A stretch of 64,000 nt of DNA from Streptomyces luteogriseus (GCF_014205055.1 NZ_JACHMS010000001.1:620001-684000), one strand, 5' to 3'. Positions 33,520 through 42,132 are shown, counted from the first letter of the stretch. Translations and numbers: made by a program. The notes: a model not told the origin generated them from the sequence alone.

Positions 33520-34254
33520 TCAGCCGGCGGTGTACCCGCCGTCGACGGTCAGGACCGATCCGGTCACGTACGACGACTCCGACGATGCGAAGAAGAGCAC
33601 CGCGTCAGCGACCTCTTCAGGGGTGGCGAGGCGTTGGAGCGGGATCGTGCTCTCGCGCTGGCGGCGGTAGCCCTCGGGGTCAGGCCTGCGCTGGAACGCC
33701 GCTTCGATGATCGGTGTGGCGGTCAGCCCCGGAGCGACGACGTTGACCCGGATGTTGCGCGGGGCCCATTCGATCGCGGCGCCCTTGGCGAGCATGATGA
33801 GGCCCCCCTTGGCGGCGGAGTACAGGACCTGCCCGGCCATGCCGACCATGCCCAGCCGTGAACTGACGCAGACGAACGAGCCGCCGGTCTCGGGCATCAG
33901 CGGGGCGAAGTGCTTCATGACCAGGAACGCGCTGAGCAGGTTGCTCTCGAGCACGTTCCTCGCGTCGTCGCAGGCCATCTCGGTGAGCGGACCGTCGGCC
34001 TGCAGGCCGTGGTTGAGGACGACGACGTCGACGGTGCCGAAGGACTCTGCGGCCTGCTTGGCCAGGTGCTCGACGAACGTCTCATCGTTGAGATCTCCGG
34101 GAACGTACAGGTCGTCGGGCCCAGCGCTGTCGAGCCGCTCCCTGCGGCCGCTGAGCAGGAGCCGCCCGCCCTCACGGCGGAAGTGGGAACTCACCGCCTG
34201 CCCTATGCCACTGCTGGCGCCTGTCACCAGGGATGTGACGTTCTTGAGTCTCAT
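33520..34254 (-). CDS. Short-chain dehydrogenase/reductase (SDR)
   Basis: Classical SDR of 244 residues: cofactor motif TGASSGIG (about 10-17), VLNHG, catalytic Ser in VCVSSRLG and YSAAK, and the C-terminal TGSVLTVDGGYTAG. D-to-R pattern after beta-2 (SGRRERLD) suggests NADP(H). ATG 34254 follows AGGAG at good spacing; the GTG 9 bp upstream lies within that site. Downstream gene of the aldolase-like enzyme (75-bp gap) and probably cotranscribed. May oxidise or reduce a hydroxy or keto intermediate of the island's pathway. Confidence 0.87.
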   Translation of the reverse strand: MRLKNVTSLVTGASSGIGQAVSSHFRREGGRLLLSGRRERLDSAGPDDLYVPGDLNDETFVEHLAKQAAESFGTVDVVVLNHGLQADGPLTEMACDDARNVLESNLLSAFLVMKHFAPLMPETGGSFVCVSSRLGMVGMAGQVLYSAAKGGLIMLAKGAAIEWAPRNIRVNVVAPGLTATPIIEAAFQRRPDPEGYRRQRESTIPLQRLATPEEVADAVLFFASSESSYVTGSVLTVDGGYTAG

Positions 34255-34329
34255 GTCAGGCACTCCTCTTGCGGGAGAGGTCGTCGGGGGTGGGGGCTTG
34301 GGAAGGACCGGGGTCTCGTTCCATGCCGG

Positions 34330-35439
34330 TCAGTTGAGGAATCCGCGGGCGTCGACCGGCCAGCGCTCCAGCGACGTGCCCGTGCTGTCGGTGACGATCA
34401 GTTCCTCGAAACCGAGGACGACGGGGCACACATGGTTGGGCACCACCGGTACGACGCTGCCGACGCGGGGGCGGAAGTCGCCGTCCGGCAGCGGGAGGAA
34501 CCCGTGGTACTCGTTGACCTTGGACAGGACCGCCTTCGTGCCGGCGATGCCGCCGTAGCCGATCTCGGGGCTGCCTTCTTTGCTGAGGGCCTTGTTGCCC
34601 ACATCGACGATGACCTGGTCGGGGACCCAGTCGCTCACCACGGTGCCGGCGACGAACAGCGCGATCTGGTCCTCCGTGCAGGAGCCCAGCCGGGCGTTGT
34701 TCAGATCGCCGAAGACGTACTCGCCGGGACGGATCTCGGTGATCACGCTGCTGCTGGTGGAGAACTCAAGAGTGGGCGTGGAGCCGGCGCTGACCACCTC
34801 TGCGGTGACCCCGACGCCTTCGAGGCTGCGTACCGCGGTGGTGAGTGCGGCTTCCTGGTCCTGCGCGGCACGCCGGCGAGCGTCCCGGTCGGCGCAGCCG
34901 TGACCGGGGTAAGTGAAGACGCCCGCCGGCACCAGACCGCGCTTGCGGGCGGCGAGCGCGAGGTCGCCCGCGAGCTCGGGCGGCGCCCCGGAACGGCGGG
35001 CGCCGCAGTCGACCTCGATCACGACCTGGAGGCGGTCCGGTTCGTCTCCCATCGCGTCGGCGAGGGCCTCGATCGCCGCGACGTTGTCGACGCCGACCCG
35101 CAGCCGGGCGGATTCGGCGAGCCGGCGGATCCGGGGCTTCTTCGATCCCGCGGCCCAGATCGGGTAGGCGAGGAAGATGTCGTCGAACCCGACCGCGGCG
35201 AAGACCTCGGCCTCACCGACGTTTCCCGCGGTGATGCCGACCGCGCCGGCCTCGATCTGGCGTCGTCCGATCTCCACGCACTTGTGTGTCTTGACGTGCG
35301 GCCTGACCTTGATGTTGTGCTGGTCGGCGAAGCTCTGTATGCGGTCGATGTTGCCCTGCATGACGTCGACGAGGACGATCGGCGCGGGGGTGTCGATCCG
35401 CTCGACCAGAGCGTCGAGTGCTCGTTGCAGCTGGTTCAC
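34330..35439 (-). CDS. D-threonine aldolase / D-serine dehydratase-like PLP enzyme
   Basis: Fold-type III PLP enzyme of 369 residues. N-terminal alanine-racemase-like barrel with the PLP lysine in RPHVKTHKC (about residue 50) and a C-terminal beta domain ending in VPNHVCPVV, whose His and Cys match the metal site of the DSD1/D-threonine aldolase family. Start GTG 35439 is preceded by AAGGAGGG. Acts on D-beta-hydroxy amino acids by aldol cleavage or dehydration. Lies between ridA and the SDR gene; enamine/imine products of such enzymes are classic RidA substrates. Confidence 0.85.
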   Translation of the reverse strand: MNQLQRALDALVERIDTPAPIVLVDVMQGNIDRIQSFADQHNIKVRPHVKTHKCVEIGRRQIEAGAVGITAGNVGEAEVFAAVGFDDIFLAYPIWAAGSKKPRIRRLAESARLRVGVDNVAAIEALADAMGDEPDRLQVVIEVDCGARRSGAPPELAGDLALAARKRGLVPAGVFTYPGHGCADRDARRRAAQDQEAALTTAVRSLEGVGVTAEVVSAGSTPTLEFSTSSSVITEIRPGEYVFGDLNNARLGSCTEDQIALFVAGTVVSDWVPDQVIVDVGNKALSKEGSPEIGYGGIAGTKAVLSKVNEYHGFLPLPDGDFRPRVGSVVPVVPNHVCPVVLGFEELIVTDSTGTSLERWPVDARGFLN

Positions 35440-35563
35440 GCTGCCCTCCTTGTGGTTCTGCCTGGAACGATCGAGGGGCGCGGGTGGCTGACTCCCCCTG
35501 GATGCCGAAGGCGCGTGCCCCGCGATGTCACGCGCGCTCGGGTACACCGCCGTTAGGGCCGCC

Positions 35564-36052
35564 CTACGCAGCGGTGATGACCATCTGGATCTCTACGGGA
35601 CTGTTGAGCGGCAGCCCGGCGACACCGATCGCGGTGCGGGCGTGCCGTCCGTTCTCGCCCAGTACCTCGATGAGCAGTTCACTGGCCGCGTTGGCGACCT
35701 GCGACTGCTCACCGAAGTCCGGCGTACTGGCCACGAAGACCAGCATCTGCACGATCCGGACCCGGTCCAGATCGCCCACCGCCTGCACAGCGGCGGCGAG
35801 CGCGTTGAGCGCGGCATGGCGCGCGAGCTCCTGCGCGGCCTCCAGCTCCACGTCCCGGCCGACGACACCCTGACCAAGCAGGTCACCGTCCCGGTAAGGC
35901 AGTTGGCCCGAAATGTAGATGCTGGAGCCCACCGTCCGGTGGTGCACGTAGTACGGGTTCTCCCGGAGTTCGGGAAGGGCCAGCCCCAGGGCCTGCAGCC
36001 GATCGGAAGCCGAGTCGGTGTTCGCTGCCGAAGTCTCATGAATCTTGATCAT
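35564..36052 (-). CDS. RidA/YjgF/UK114-family enamine/imine deaminase (copy 1)
   Basis: Protein of 162 residues of the RidA superfamily (YjgF, long N-terminal form). GQLPYRDGDLLGQGVVGRDVELEAAQELARHAALNALAAA and RHARTAIGVAGLPLNSPVEIQ include the catalytic Arg (ARTAIGVAGLP) and the C-terminal Glu. It likely hydrolyses reactive enamine/imine intermediates from PLP enzymes or flavin oxidases in the island. Its central 326 bp are almost identical to ridA copy 2 in inverted orientation. GntR-type operator at 36123 in front. Confidence 0.87.
   Translation of the reverse strand: MIKIHETSAANTDSASDRLQALGLALPELRENPYYVHHRTVGSSIYISGQLPYRDGDLLGQGVVGRDVELEAAQELARHAALNALAAAVQAVGDLDRVRIVQMLVFVASTPDFGEQSQVANAASELLIEVLGENGRHARTAIGVAGLPLNSPVEIQMVITAA
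35583..35908 (-). repeat. 326-bp inverted repeat, ridA copy 1
   Basis: Matches 38606-38931 in reverse complement over 326 bp; I see two mismatches, both near the 35883-35890 end. The flanking parts of the two ridA genes are clearly diverged, so the identity is confined to this tract. Confidence 0.85.
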
Positions 36053-36122
36053 CTGTACTCGGCTCTCCTCTCGAGCAATGGTGGTGACAAAACCTCTTAT
36101 GGTGGCTTAAAACCGTCAGCCT

Positions 36123-36142
36123 ATTGTCGTTTGTCGACCATA
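36123..36142. promoter_or_regulatory. GntR-type operator in front of ridA copy 1
   Basis: ATTGTCGTTTGTCGACCAT matches the TTGGTCG-N3-(A/G)TCGACCAA pattern of the sites near gntR and the HAD gene with a few changes. About 70 bp upstream of the ridA start, in an AT-rich promoter stretch. Confidence 0.55.
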
Positions 36143-36790
36143 TGGCCGCCTGTCGAGCACTGTCAATACGAACTTCAGCCTCGAACGCGGCCGCAGAATC
36201 AGTTTCGAGAGTGCGATGTGGCGGCGTAGCGGCCGCTCAGGGAAGCCCCTAGCGGCGTGAGACGCCAGGCGAGTTGGGGGCTTACCGAGTGCCTACGGGC
36301 ACTCGCGGGCCAGGAGGGACGCCGGCCCTTCACCGTGGCCACGAAAGAGGCCCGGACGCCGCACCAGTGTGCGGGGCGGCATCCGGGCAGGTCGAGAACG
36401 GGGCGCTCGGACTGGCAGCGCGTTCGGCGACCGATGATGCGGTGCGACAAGCGCACCATGCGGGTCAGTGAAGACTGAGATTCGATCGCGATCGCATGAC
36501 CGGTGCGCGAAGAGTGACCGGTCAGCGCTTGTCGATCAACGGTTACGCATGCGCCTCACCAGCCGCGACCGGCCGTGACTGCCACCACCCCTGACCGAGT
36601 CGACGGAAGCCGACCGATCGCGGCACGACAGGAGGCACCCAGGACTCGGCACAACCGCTCGATCCGGCATGCGCCCACCGGCGGACCCTTCACCGACGCC
36701 CTGCCCGTGGTCACACACCTCGATCACCGAACGCGGCGGCGTCGACGCCGCGGCGAGCGGGCTTGGATGTTTCACGCAGGCGGCAAGGCC
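36143..36790. other. Gene-free region between ridA and gntR
   Basis: No reading frame here matches a family I know. One perfect hairpin stands out: CGAGTGCC-TACG-GGCACTCG at 36286-36305, an 8-bp stem with a UACG tetraloop, possibly a terminator for gntR transcripts (gntR ends at 36791). A second small hairpin (GGTGCG-ACAAG-CGCACC) is near 36441-36457. Confidence 0.4.
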
Positions 36791-37477
36791 TCAGACATGC
36801 CGGGACGTACGCTCCCCCGGATCTTCGGCCTGGTCCCCGAGCCCCATGGGGAAATGGGCAGCCAGTTCCTGACGGAACGCGTCGGTGTCGCCGCCCAGGG
36901 CAACGGCGGCCAACCTCTCGTGCTCGACGACCAGTTGCTGCGGGTCGTCGCTGTAGGTGCGGTGGTCGACGCTGAGGTGGAGGCGCAGCTTGGTCTCCCA
37001 GCCGTTCCAGAGACTCTGCAGGACGCCGTGACCCGAGAGATCGTAGAAGAGCCTGTGGAATCGGAGGTGCGCGTCGATGCTGGCCGGGATGTCGTCCTTC
37101 TCCATGGCCCGGCGGAGATCCTCGACGGTTTGCAGCAACTGGGGCCGCTCCGGACCGCGCAGCGCTTCGGCCGAGAGCTCGGCGGCGTACGGCTCGACGC
37201 GCAGCCGGACCGAGTCGATCTCGGCGACCTCCCGAGCGCTCACCTCCACGACGAACGCCCCACGGTAGGGGATCTTCACGACGAGGCCTTCCTCCTCCAG
37301 CTTGGTCAGCGCCTCGCGCAGCGGGGACCGGCTGATGCCGAGATCCGCGGCGATGTGCGCCTCGCGCAGCTGGCCACCAGGAGGCACGGTCCCATCAAGG
37401 ATGGCGGCACGCAGTGTGCGGTAGACGCCTTCAGGCGTCGTCGTCCGCTGCTCCTGCCACTCGAACTTGTGGTCCAC
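36791..37477 (-). CDS. GntR-family regulator, FadR/FCD subfamily
   Basis: Regulator of 228 residues: GntR winged helix (VYRTLRAAILDGTVPPGGQLREAHIAADLGISRSPLREALTKLEEEGLV, about 18-66) and an all-helical FCD domain whose metal/ligand residues include HLRFHRLFYDLSGH and a late EHERL helix. Start GTG 37477. Divergent from the HAD-ridA2 operon. Operator-like sites precede its own gene, the HAD gene and ridA1, so it is probably an autoregulated local repressor induced by an organic acid or amino acid. Confidence 0.9.
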   Translation of the reverse strand: MDHKFEWQEQRTTTPEGVYRTLRAAILDGTVPPGGQLREAHIAADLGISRSPLREALTKLEEEGLVVKIPYRGAFVVEVSAREVAEIDSVRLRVEPYAAELSAEALRGPERPQLLQTVEDLRRAMEKDDIPASIDAHLRFHRLFYDLSGHGVLQSLWNGWETKLRLHLSVDHRTYSDDPQQLVVEHERLAAVALGGDTDAFRQELAAHFPMGLGDQAEDPGERTSRHV

Positions 37478-37509
37478 CCCGTGGCCCTCCCTCAGTGATT
37501 GCCGACCAC

Positions 37510-37527
37510 TTGGTCGTTTGTCGACTA
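37510..37527. promoter_or_regulatory. GntR-type operator at the gntR promoter
   Basis: TTGGTCGTTTGTCGACTA, an imperfect version of the TTGGTCG-N3-(A/G)TCGACCAA site, 33 bp upstream of the gntR GTG. Suggests autorepression. Confidence 0.55.
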
Positions 37528-37636
37528 TACCTCCGCCGGTTGCATCAACGTCATTGACGTGGGCTGCACCGCTGGATCACCTCATGCGGGCGGAAGGGGT
37601 CAGCGCCGCCCTACCCAAGACGCTCCTCTGACACCG

Positions 37637-37694
37637 TTGACAACTCAGCCACATTTGGTCGACAATCGACCAAGTAGATGGTCGACAATCGACC
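37637..37694 (+). promoter_or_regulatory. HAD-ridA2 promoter with two tandem GntR operators
   Basis: -35 TTGACA (37637-37642) and a -10 like GACAAT (37661-37666, 18-bp spacer). Operator 1, TTGGTCGACAATCGACCAA (37655-37673), is a perfect palindrome with 8-bp arms and covers the -10. Operator 2, GGTCGACAATCGACC (37680-37694), repeats the core 23 bp downstream, about two helical turns. Strong evidence for GntR repression. Confidence 0.78.
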
Positions 37695-37734
37695 GACGCA
37701 CCAGATTGCTCCACCTAAGCACACAGGAGGACCA

Positions 37735-38415
37735 GTGGCATTCGACATCAAGCCCAAGTTCGCGACGTTCGACATGAACGGAACGCTGATCAAGTTCAGC
37801 ATCAACGACACGATGCGCGAGATCCTGGGTGACCGGCTGCCGGCCGAGGTCGCCGATGAGTACCTGCGGATCTGCAAGGCGTACCGGATCGACGAGTGCA
37901 CGGGCGCGTACCAGCCGTTTCACCAGGTTGTCGCGCGCTCCATGGAACGCGCCTCGCGCAGCATCGGTCTCGAGTACCGCGAGGACGAGGCGCGGGCGGT
38001 GTACGAGCGCATCCCCACCTGGGGCCCGCACCCCGGTGTCACCGAGGCGCTGAACCGCCTGGCCGAGGAGGTCCCGCTGGTCATCATCACGAACAGCGAC
38101 ACCGCACACGCCGTGCGCCTGGCGGAGAACCTCAAGGCCCCCTTCGAGGTCATCATCAGCGCCGAGGAGATGGGTGTCTACAAGCCGCGACTGTACGCGT
38201 TCGAGTACATGTTCGGCAGGCTCGGCGTGACACCCGACGAGCTCGTGCACGTCTCCGCGAGCCCGATGTACGACCTGCGCTCCGCGGCCATCATGGGCAT
38301 CGAGAACAAGGTGTACGTCGACCGCGGCTGGGAGCACGACGAGCACTGGCTCGGCTACGAGCGGATCACCGACATCGCCGACCTCCCGGTCCTCTTCGGC
38401 CTGCCCCGTCCCTGA
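37735..38415 (+). CDS. HAD-superfamily hydrolase, haloacid-dehalogenase-like
   Basis: HAD protein of 226 residues. Motif I reads FDMNGTL with nucleophile D13, motif II TNSD, motif III Lys in VYKPR and a motif IV region SASPMYDLRSA. The second motif-I Asp of phosphatases is Asn (N15), and the cap resembles type-II 2-haloacid dehalogenases, so phosphatase activity is doubtful and C-halogen or related C-X hydrolysis is possible. GTG 37735 is preceded by AGGAGG at 5-bp spacing. First gene of an operon with ridA2 under the GntR operators. Confidence 0.82.
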   Translation: MAFDIKPKFATFDMNGTLIKFSINDTMREILGDRLPAEVADEYLRICKAYRIDECTGAYQPFHQVVARSMERASRSIGLEYREDEARAVYERIPTWGPHPGVTEALNRLAEEVPLVIITNSDTAHAVRLAENLKAPFEVIISAEEMGVYKPRLYAFEYMFGRLGVTPDELVHVSASPMYDLRSAAIMGIENKVYVDRGWEHDEHWLGYERITDIADLPVLFGLPRP

Positions 38416-38464
38416 CGCCCGAGCGGAGAACCGAGAACGTGATGCGCAGCAAGGCGGTGACGGC

Positions 38465-38950
38465 ATGAGTCAGCCCCTGCCTCAAACCGTCAAGGGCGAC
38501 TCGGCTGCAGAGAGGCTCCGAGCCCTAGGACTGAAGCTACCCGTCCTCGCCGACAGCGTGTACCTCGTGCCCCACCGGACGGTGGGGTCCGCCATCCACC
38601 TCTCCGGCCAACTGCCTTACCGGGACGGTGAGCTGCTGGGTCAGGGTGTCGTCGGCCGGGACGTGGAGCTGGAGGCCGCGCAGGAGCTCGCGCGCCATGC
38701 CGCGCTCAACGCGCTCGCCGCCGCTGTGCAGGCGGTGGGCGATCTGGACCGGGTCCGGATCGTGCAGATGCTGGTCTTCGTGGCCAGTACGCCGGACTTC
38801 GGTGAGCAGTCGCAGGTCGCCAACGCGGCCAGTGAACTGCTCATCGAGGTACTGGGCGAGAACGGACGGCACGCCCGCACCGCGATCGGTGTCGCCGGGC
38901 TGCCGCTCAACAGTCCCGTAGAGATCCAGATCATCTGCACTGCCGTGTAG
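38465..38950 (+). CDS. RidA-family enamine/imine deaminase (copy 2)
   Basis: RidA protein of 161 residues. N-terminal 45 and C-terminal few residues differ from copy 1 (MSQPLPQTVKGDSAAERLRALG against MIKIHETSAANTDSASDRLQALG), while the middle of about 108 residues is the same except for one residue visible near the start of the tract. Catalytic Arg of ARTAIGVAGLP retained. It follows the HAD gene by 49 bp in the same operon. Likely clears an imine product of the downstream FAD oxidases. Confidence 0.87.
   Translation: MSQPLPQTVKGDSAAERLRALGLKLPVLADSVYLVPHRTVGSAIHLSGQLPYRDGELLGQGVVGRDVELEAAQELARHAALNALAAAVQAVGDLDRVRIVQMLVFVASTPDFGEQSQVANAASELLIEVLGENGRHARTAIGVAGLPLNSPVEIQIICTAV
38606..38931 (+). 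repeat. 326-bp inverted repeat, ridA copy 2
   Basis: Partner of 35583-35908 in reverse orientation. The pair encloses about 2.7 kb with the gntR and HAD genes. Equal length without gaps and near-zero divergence point to recent gene conversion or duplication. Confidence 0.85.
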
Positions 38951-39159
38951 CGGCGCGTATCCAAGCGCCGATGGTGCCGGTCGACGTGATGCGGGAACCA
39001 TCAGCCGTGTGCAGGACTTCGGCGCCGAGCACAGCCTCGACTCCAGGCCATACGTCACGGCGCACATTTCAAGGCCTCCTTCCAGCGCAGGCCCGCGGCC
39101 CCGAGCCGCCCATCCGCGGGCGTGGGGGCCTCGGTGCCGGCGCCGGCACCCGCTCAGGC

Positions 39160-39303
39160 ACCTCGCCACTCCCCGAGGAGATCGCCGCCGCCGTCCACTT
39201 CGTCGCGTCGTCCGAGTCCTTGTACATCACCGGGGCGACGCTCCCCGTCGACGGCGGCTTCACCGCCTTCCAGCACCGGCCCATGGTTCCCAGAGACAGA
39301 TGA
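39160..39303 (+). pseudogene. C-terminal fragment of an SDR gene
   Basis: LPEEIAAAVHFVASSESLYITGATLPVDGGFTAF is the typical SDR C-terminus (PEEIAxAVxFLAS... ITGxxLxVDGG). No N-terminal cofactor or YxxxK region precedes it. The rest of the 38951-39312 gap shows nothing I can assign. Confidence 0.65.
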
Positions 39304-39312
39304 AGGACACAC

Positions 39313-40718
39313 ATGAACGCGCTCGCGGCACCACCCCGAAACGGAGAACTCGGCTTCTGGGTGGCCCAACTGGCCGACAGGAAGCCGTCATTCCCTCGTT
39401 TCACCGGTCAGGACTTCGTCGACGTGGCCATTGTCGGCGGCGGCTACACCGGACTGTGGGCGGCGTATTTCGCCAAGAAGCTCGAACCGTCCCTCTCCGT
39501 CGCCGTCTTCGAGGCCGAACAGATCGGCTACGGCGCATCGGGGCGCAACGGTGGCTGGCTCTCGGCGATGCCTCCGGGAAACCGTGCCACCTTCGCCCGC
39601 GCCGGCGGAGGGCTGGAAGCGAGCCGGGCACTCCAGCAGGAGTTCGTCGCCGGCGTCGACGCGGTCCTGGACATCCTTGAGGCCGAGGGGATCGATGCAG
39701 ATCAGCACAAGGGGGGAGCGCTCGTCGCCGCCCACACTCGGGCGGGGCTGGGCCGGCTGGTCACCAGGCGTGACGCCGACCTGAAGTACGGGCTGACCGA
39801 CGACGAAGTCCACCTGTTCGACCGGGACGAGTTCCAATCCCGGATCAACATCTCCACCGTCCACGGCGGGCTCTTCTACAAGCACTGCGCGCGGATTCAC
39901 CCCGCGAAGCTCGTCTACGGCCTCGCCGACACCCTGACCTCCATGGGGGTGAGTATCTACGAGGGCAGCCGCGTGGACAGTGTCGGGGGGGAAGACCCTC
40001 ACCCTGGCCGACGGGCGTGTCACCGCGGCGAAGACGTTCATCTGCACCGAAGGCTATTCGGGGCAGCTGCTGGGTCGCCGGAGCCTGATCCCGGTCAATT
40101 CATCGATGATCGTGACCAAGCCCCTGCCAGAGGAGGCGTGGCAGCAGATCGGCTGGGACGGGCCCCAGTGCCTCAACGACTCCGCTCACACGTTCATCTA
40201 CTCCCAGCGGACGTCGGACGGCCGTATCGCCATGGGGGGGCCGTGGTGTCCCCTACGTCTTCGGGTCCGGCACGGGGGGAGCCGGTGCGACCGCCCAGTC
40301 CACCATCGACCTGATCTCGCACAAGCTCAGTTCCTTCTTCCCGGGCATCCCCTTCGAGGTGGACCACGCCTGGTCGGGAGTCCTGGGCGTCACACGTGAC
40401 TGGAACGGCGGCGTGCACTGGGACCCGGCGTCCGGGATCGGATCGTCCACCGGCTACGCGGGACACGGCGTCACGTCGGCCTACGTCGGCGGCAGGACTC
40501 TCGTGGAGCTCGCCTTCGAGAAGGAAACCGAACGGACCACGCTTCCCTGGGTGGGCTACCGGGCGCCGAAGTGGGAACCGGAGCCGATCCGCTGGCTGGG
40601 TGTTCACGCCATGTACCGGCTCTTCGGTATCGCGGACCAGTGGGAAGAGCGCAGGGGCTCCAGCAAGACCTCACTCCTGGCCCGATTCGGCAGCCGCCTC
40701 GCCGGACTTCACGAGTAG
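39313..40718 (+). pseudogene. DadA-like FAD amine oxidase with two frameshifts at G7 runs
   Basis: Flavin oxidase of the PuuB/DadA group, about 467 residues if repaired. FAD motif VDVAIVGGGYTGLWAAYFA, then YGASGRNGGW; later IVTKPLPEEAWQQIGWDG and the C-terminal YAGHGVTSAYVGGRTLVEL. The reading frame breaks at a G7 run (39985-39991) and at a second G7 run (40234-40240). Removing one G from each restores one continuous frame (VGGKTLTLADG and MGGRGVPYVFGSG). Either a real double mutant or homopolymer errors. The truncated fragment at 21308 is a similar oxidase. It precedes a SolA-like oxidase by 20 bp. Confidence 0.82.
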
Positions 40719-40738
40719 ACGAAAAGGAAACCGCTCTC

Positions 40739-41884
40739 ATGGACGCAAAACTGGCAGTCATCGGCCTGGGCAGCATCGGGAGCATGGCCCTGTGGCAGGC
40801 CTCCCGGCTGTCCGGCTCGGTGGTGGGCTTCGAGGCAGCCACTCCTGCCCACGGCCGCAGTGCGGTGGGCGGGGACACGCGCCTGTTCCGCATGATCTAC
40901 CTCGGCAGGCCCGAGTACTACCCCATCATCGAACGCTCCCGTGGCCTGTGGGCCGAGCTCGAAGCGGAAACCGGGCAGGACATCCTCACCACTACCGGCG
41001 GCCTGTCCATCGGAACCGCGAACGGCAGCTACATCAACAGCCTCATCAAGGCAACACGCATCACCGGAGCCGAGCACAGCGTCCTCAGCCGGGAGGAGTT
41101 GGCCGAACGCTACCCGCAGCACAACCTCCGCCCCGACGACTGCGCCGTCCATGACCCCCACGGCGGCGTTCTGCGCACCGACCGCGCCGTCAGCGCCGCC
41201 GTCGCGGCGGCCCGAGCCAACGGCGCCACCGTCCTGCAGAACACCCCCGTCGACAGCATCACCGAAACCGACCACGGCGTCGTCGTCACCTCGGGCGACA
41301 GAACCTGGACGTTCGAAAAGGTCATCGTCGCCTCGGGCGGCTGGTCCCGAAGGCTCATGCCCGACCACCTCAAGGCCGTCACAGAAGCCCATCGGATCGT
41401 CCTGACCTGGTTCATCGCCCAGGACGGCACGCAGTTCTCTCCGGAGAACTTCCCCGCCTTCAGCCGGTGGTACGAGGATCGCTCCATGTACGGCGCACCC
41501 GCCGTCGACGGCGTGACGGTCAAGGCATCGGTGGACGGACCGCTGGCCGGGCGCGCACGGGCAACCCCCGACCCGGACGCCGTGCCCAGGGAACTCACCC
41601 GGGAAGAAATCGAAAAGGTCACCGAGATCGTCACCGAGTTCTTCCCCGGCCTGATCCCCACCATCGCGCGCTCCGACGCCTTCCCCGACCTGTTCACCGA
41701 GGACAGGCATCCCCTCCTCGGCTGGCTGGACGAGAACAGCAGGATCTACTGTGCCACCGGGTTCTCCGGAAAGGGCTTCAAAATGGCCACCGGCTATGGC
41801 CACATCGCCGCACACGAGGCGCTCGGCAAACAGACCATGGAAGGCCTGGACTTCGTACGGCCGGACCGGTTCAAGACCAGGTAG
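40739..41884 (+). CDS. SolA/MSOX-like FAD-dependent amine or N-methyl amino acid oxidase
   Basis: Flavin oxidase of 381 residues: AVIGLGSIGSMALWQAS at the N-terminus, GGDTRLFRMIYLGRPEYY, and the C-terminal IYCATGFSGKGFKMATGYG. Paralogue of the oxidase at 26537 (same family, clearly diverged). AAAAGGAAA lies before the ATG. Probably cotranscribed with the DadA-like gene and the HAD-ridA2 operon upstream. Its imine product would suit RidA. Exact substrate unknown. Confidence 0.86.
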   Translation: MDAKLAVIGLGSIGSMALWQASRLSGSVVGFEAATPAHGRSAVGGDTRLFRMIYLGRPEYYPIIERSRGLWAELEAETGQDILTTTGGLSIGTANGSYINSLIKATRITGAEHSVLSREELAERYPQHNLRPDDCAVHDPHGGVLRTDRAVSAAVAAARANGATVLQNTPVDSITETDHGVVVTSGDRTWTFEKVIVASGGWSRRLMPDHLKAVTEAHRIVLTWFIAQDGTQFSPENFPAFSRWYEDRSMYGAPAVDGVTVKASVDGPLAGRARATPDPDAVPRELTREEIEKVTEIVTEFFPGLIPTIARSDAFPDLFTEDRHPLLGWLDENSRIYCATGFSGKGFKMATGYGHIAAHEALGKQTMEGLDFVRPDRFKTR

Positions 41885-41982
41885 CCCACCCACGTCTGCC
41901 ATCTGCTGAACGGTCCACCCGTGAAGACACTCGGTCTTGCGCTGATCCGGAGGACCGGAAACGGGAAAGCACTCGTAGCGGC

Positions 41983-42132
41983 GGTGCGAGGACTCGACGG
42001 GGTGCGGTTCCACGGCATCACGCCCATGGCACAGGTGTTGCTGATGGCGGCGAAGGCCAGTGCGCCGCCGACGAACGCGGACAGTGCCTGCAGGCCGGGG
42101 ACGGCGAAGCTGCCGAGGCCGCCGACCAGGAC
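41983..42132 (-). pseudogene. Remnant of a DUF2892/rhodanese-type membrane protein
   Basis: Minus strand reads VGGLGSFAVPGLQALSAFVGGALAFAAISNTCAMGVMPWN, resembling the two-helix DUF2892 region with a CAMG end seen in rhodanese-membrane proteins. No start or upstream domain remains. It lies in the 41.9-43.0 kb remnant zone. Confidence 0.4.

Noticed and set aside
36143..36790. Possible small genes in the ridA-gntR gap
   Set aside because: Frames are short, lack ribosome-binding sites and show no family motif.
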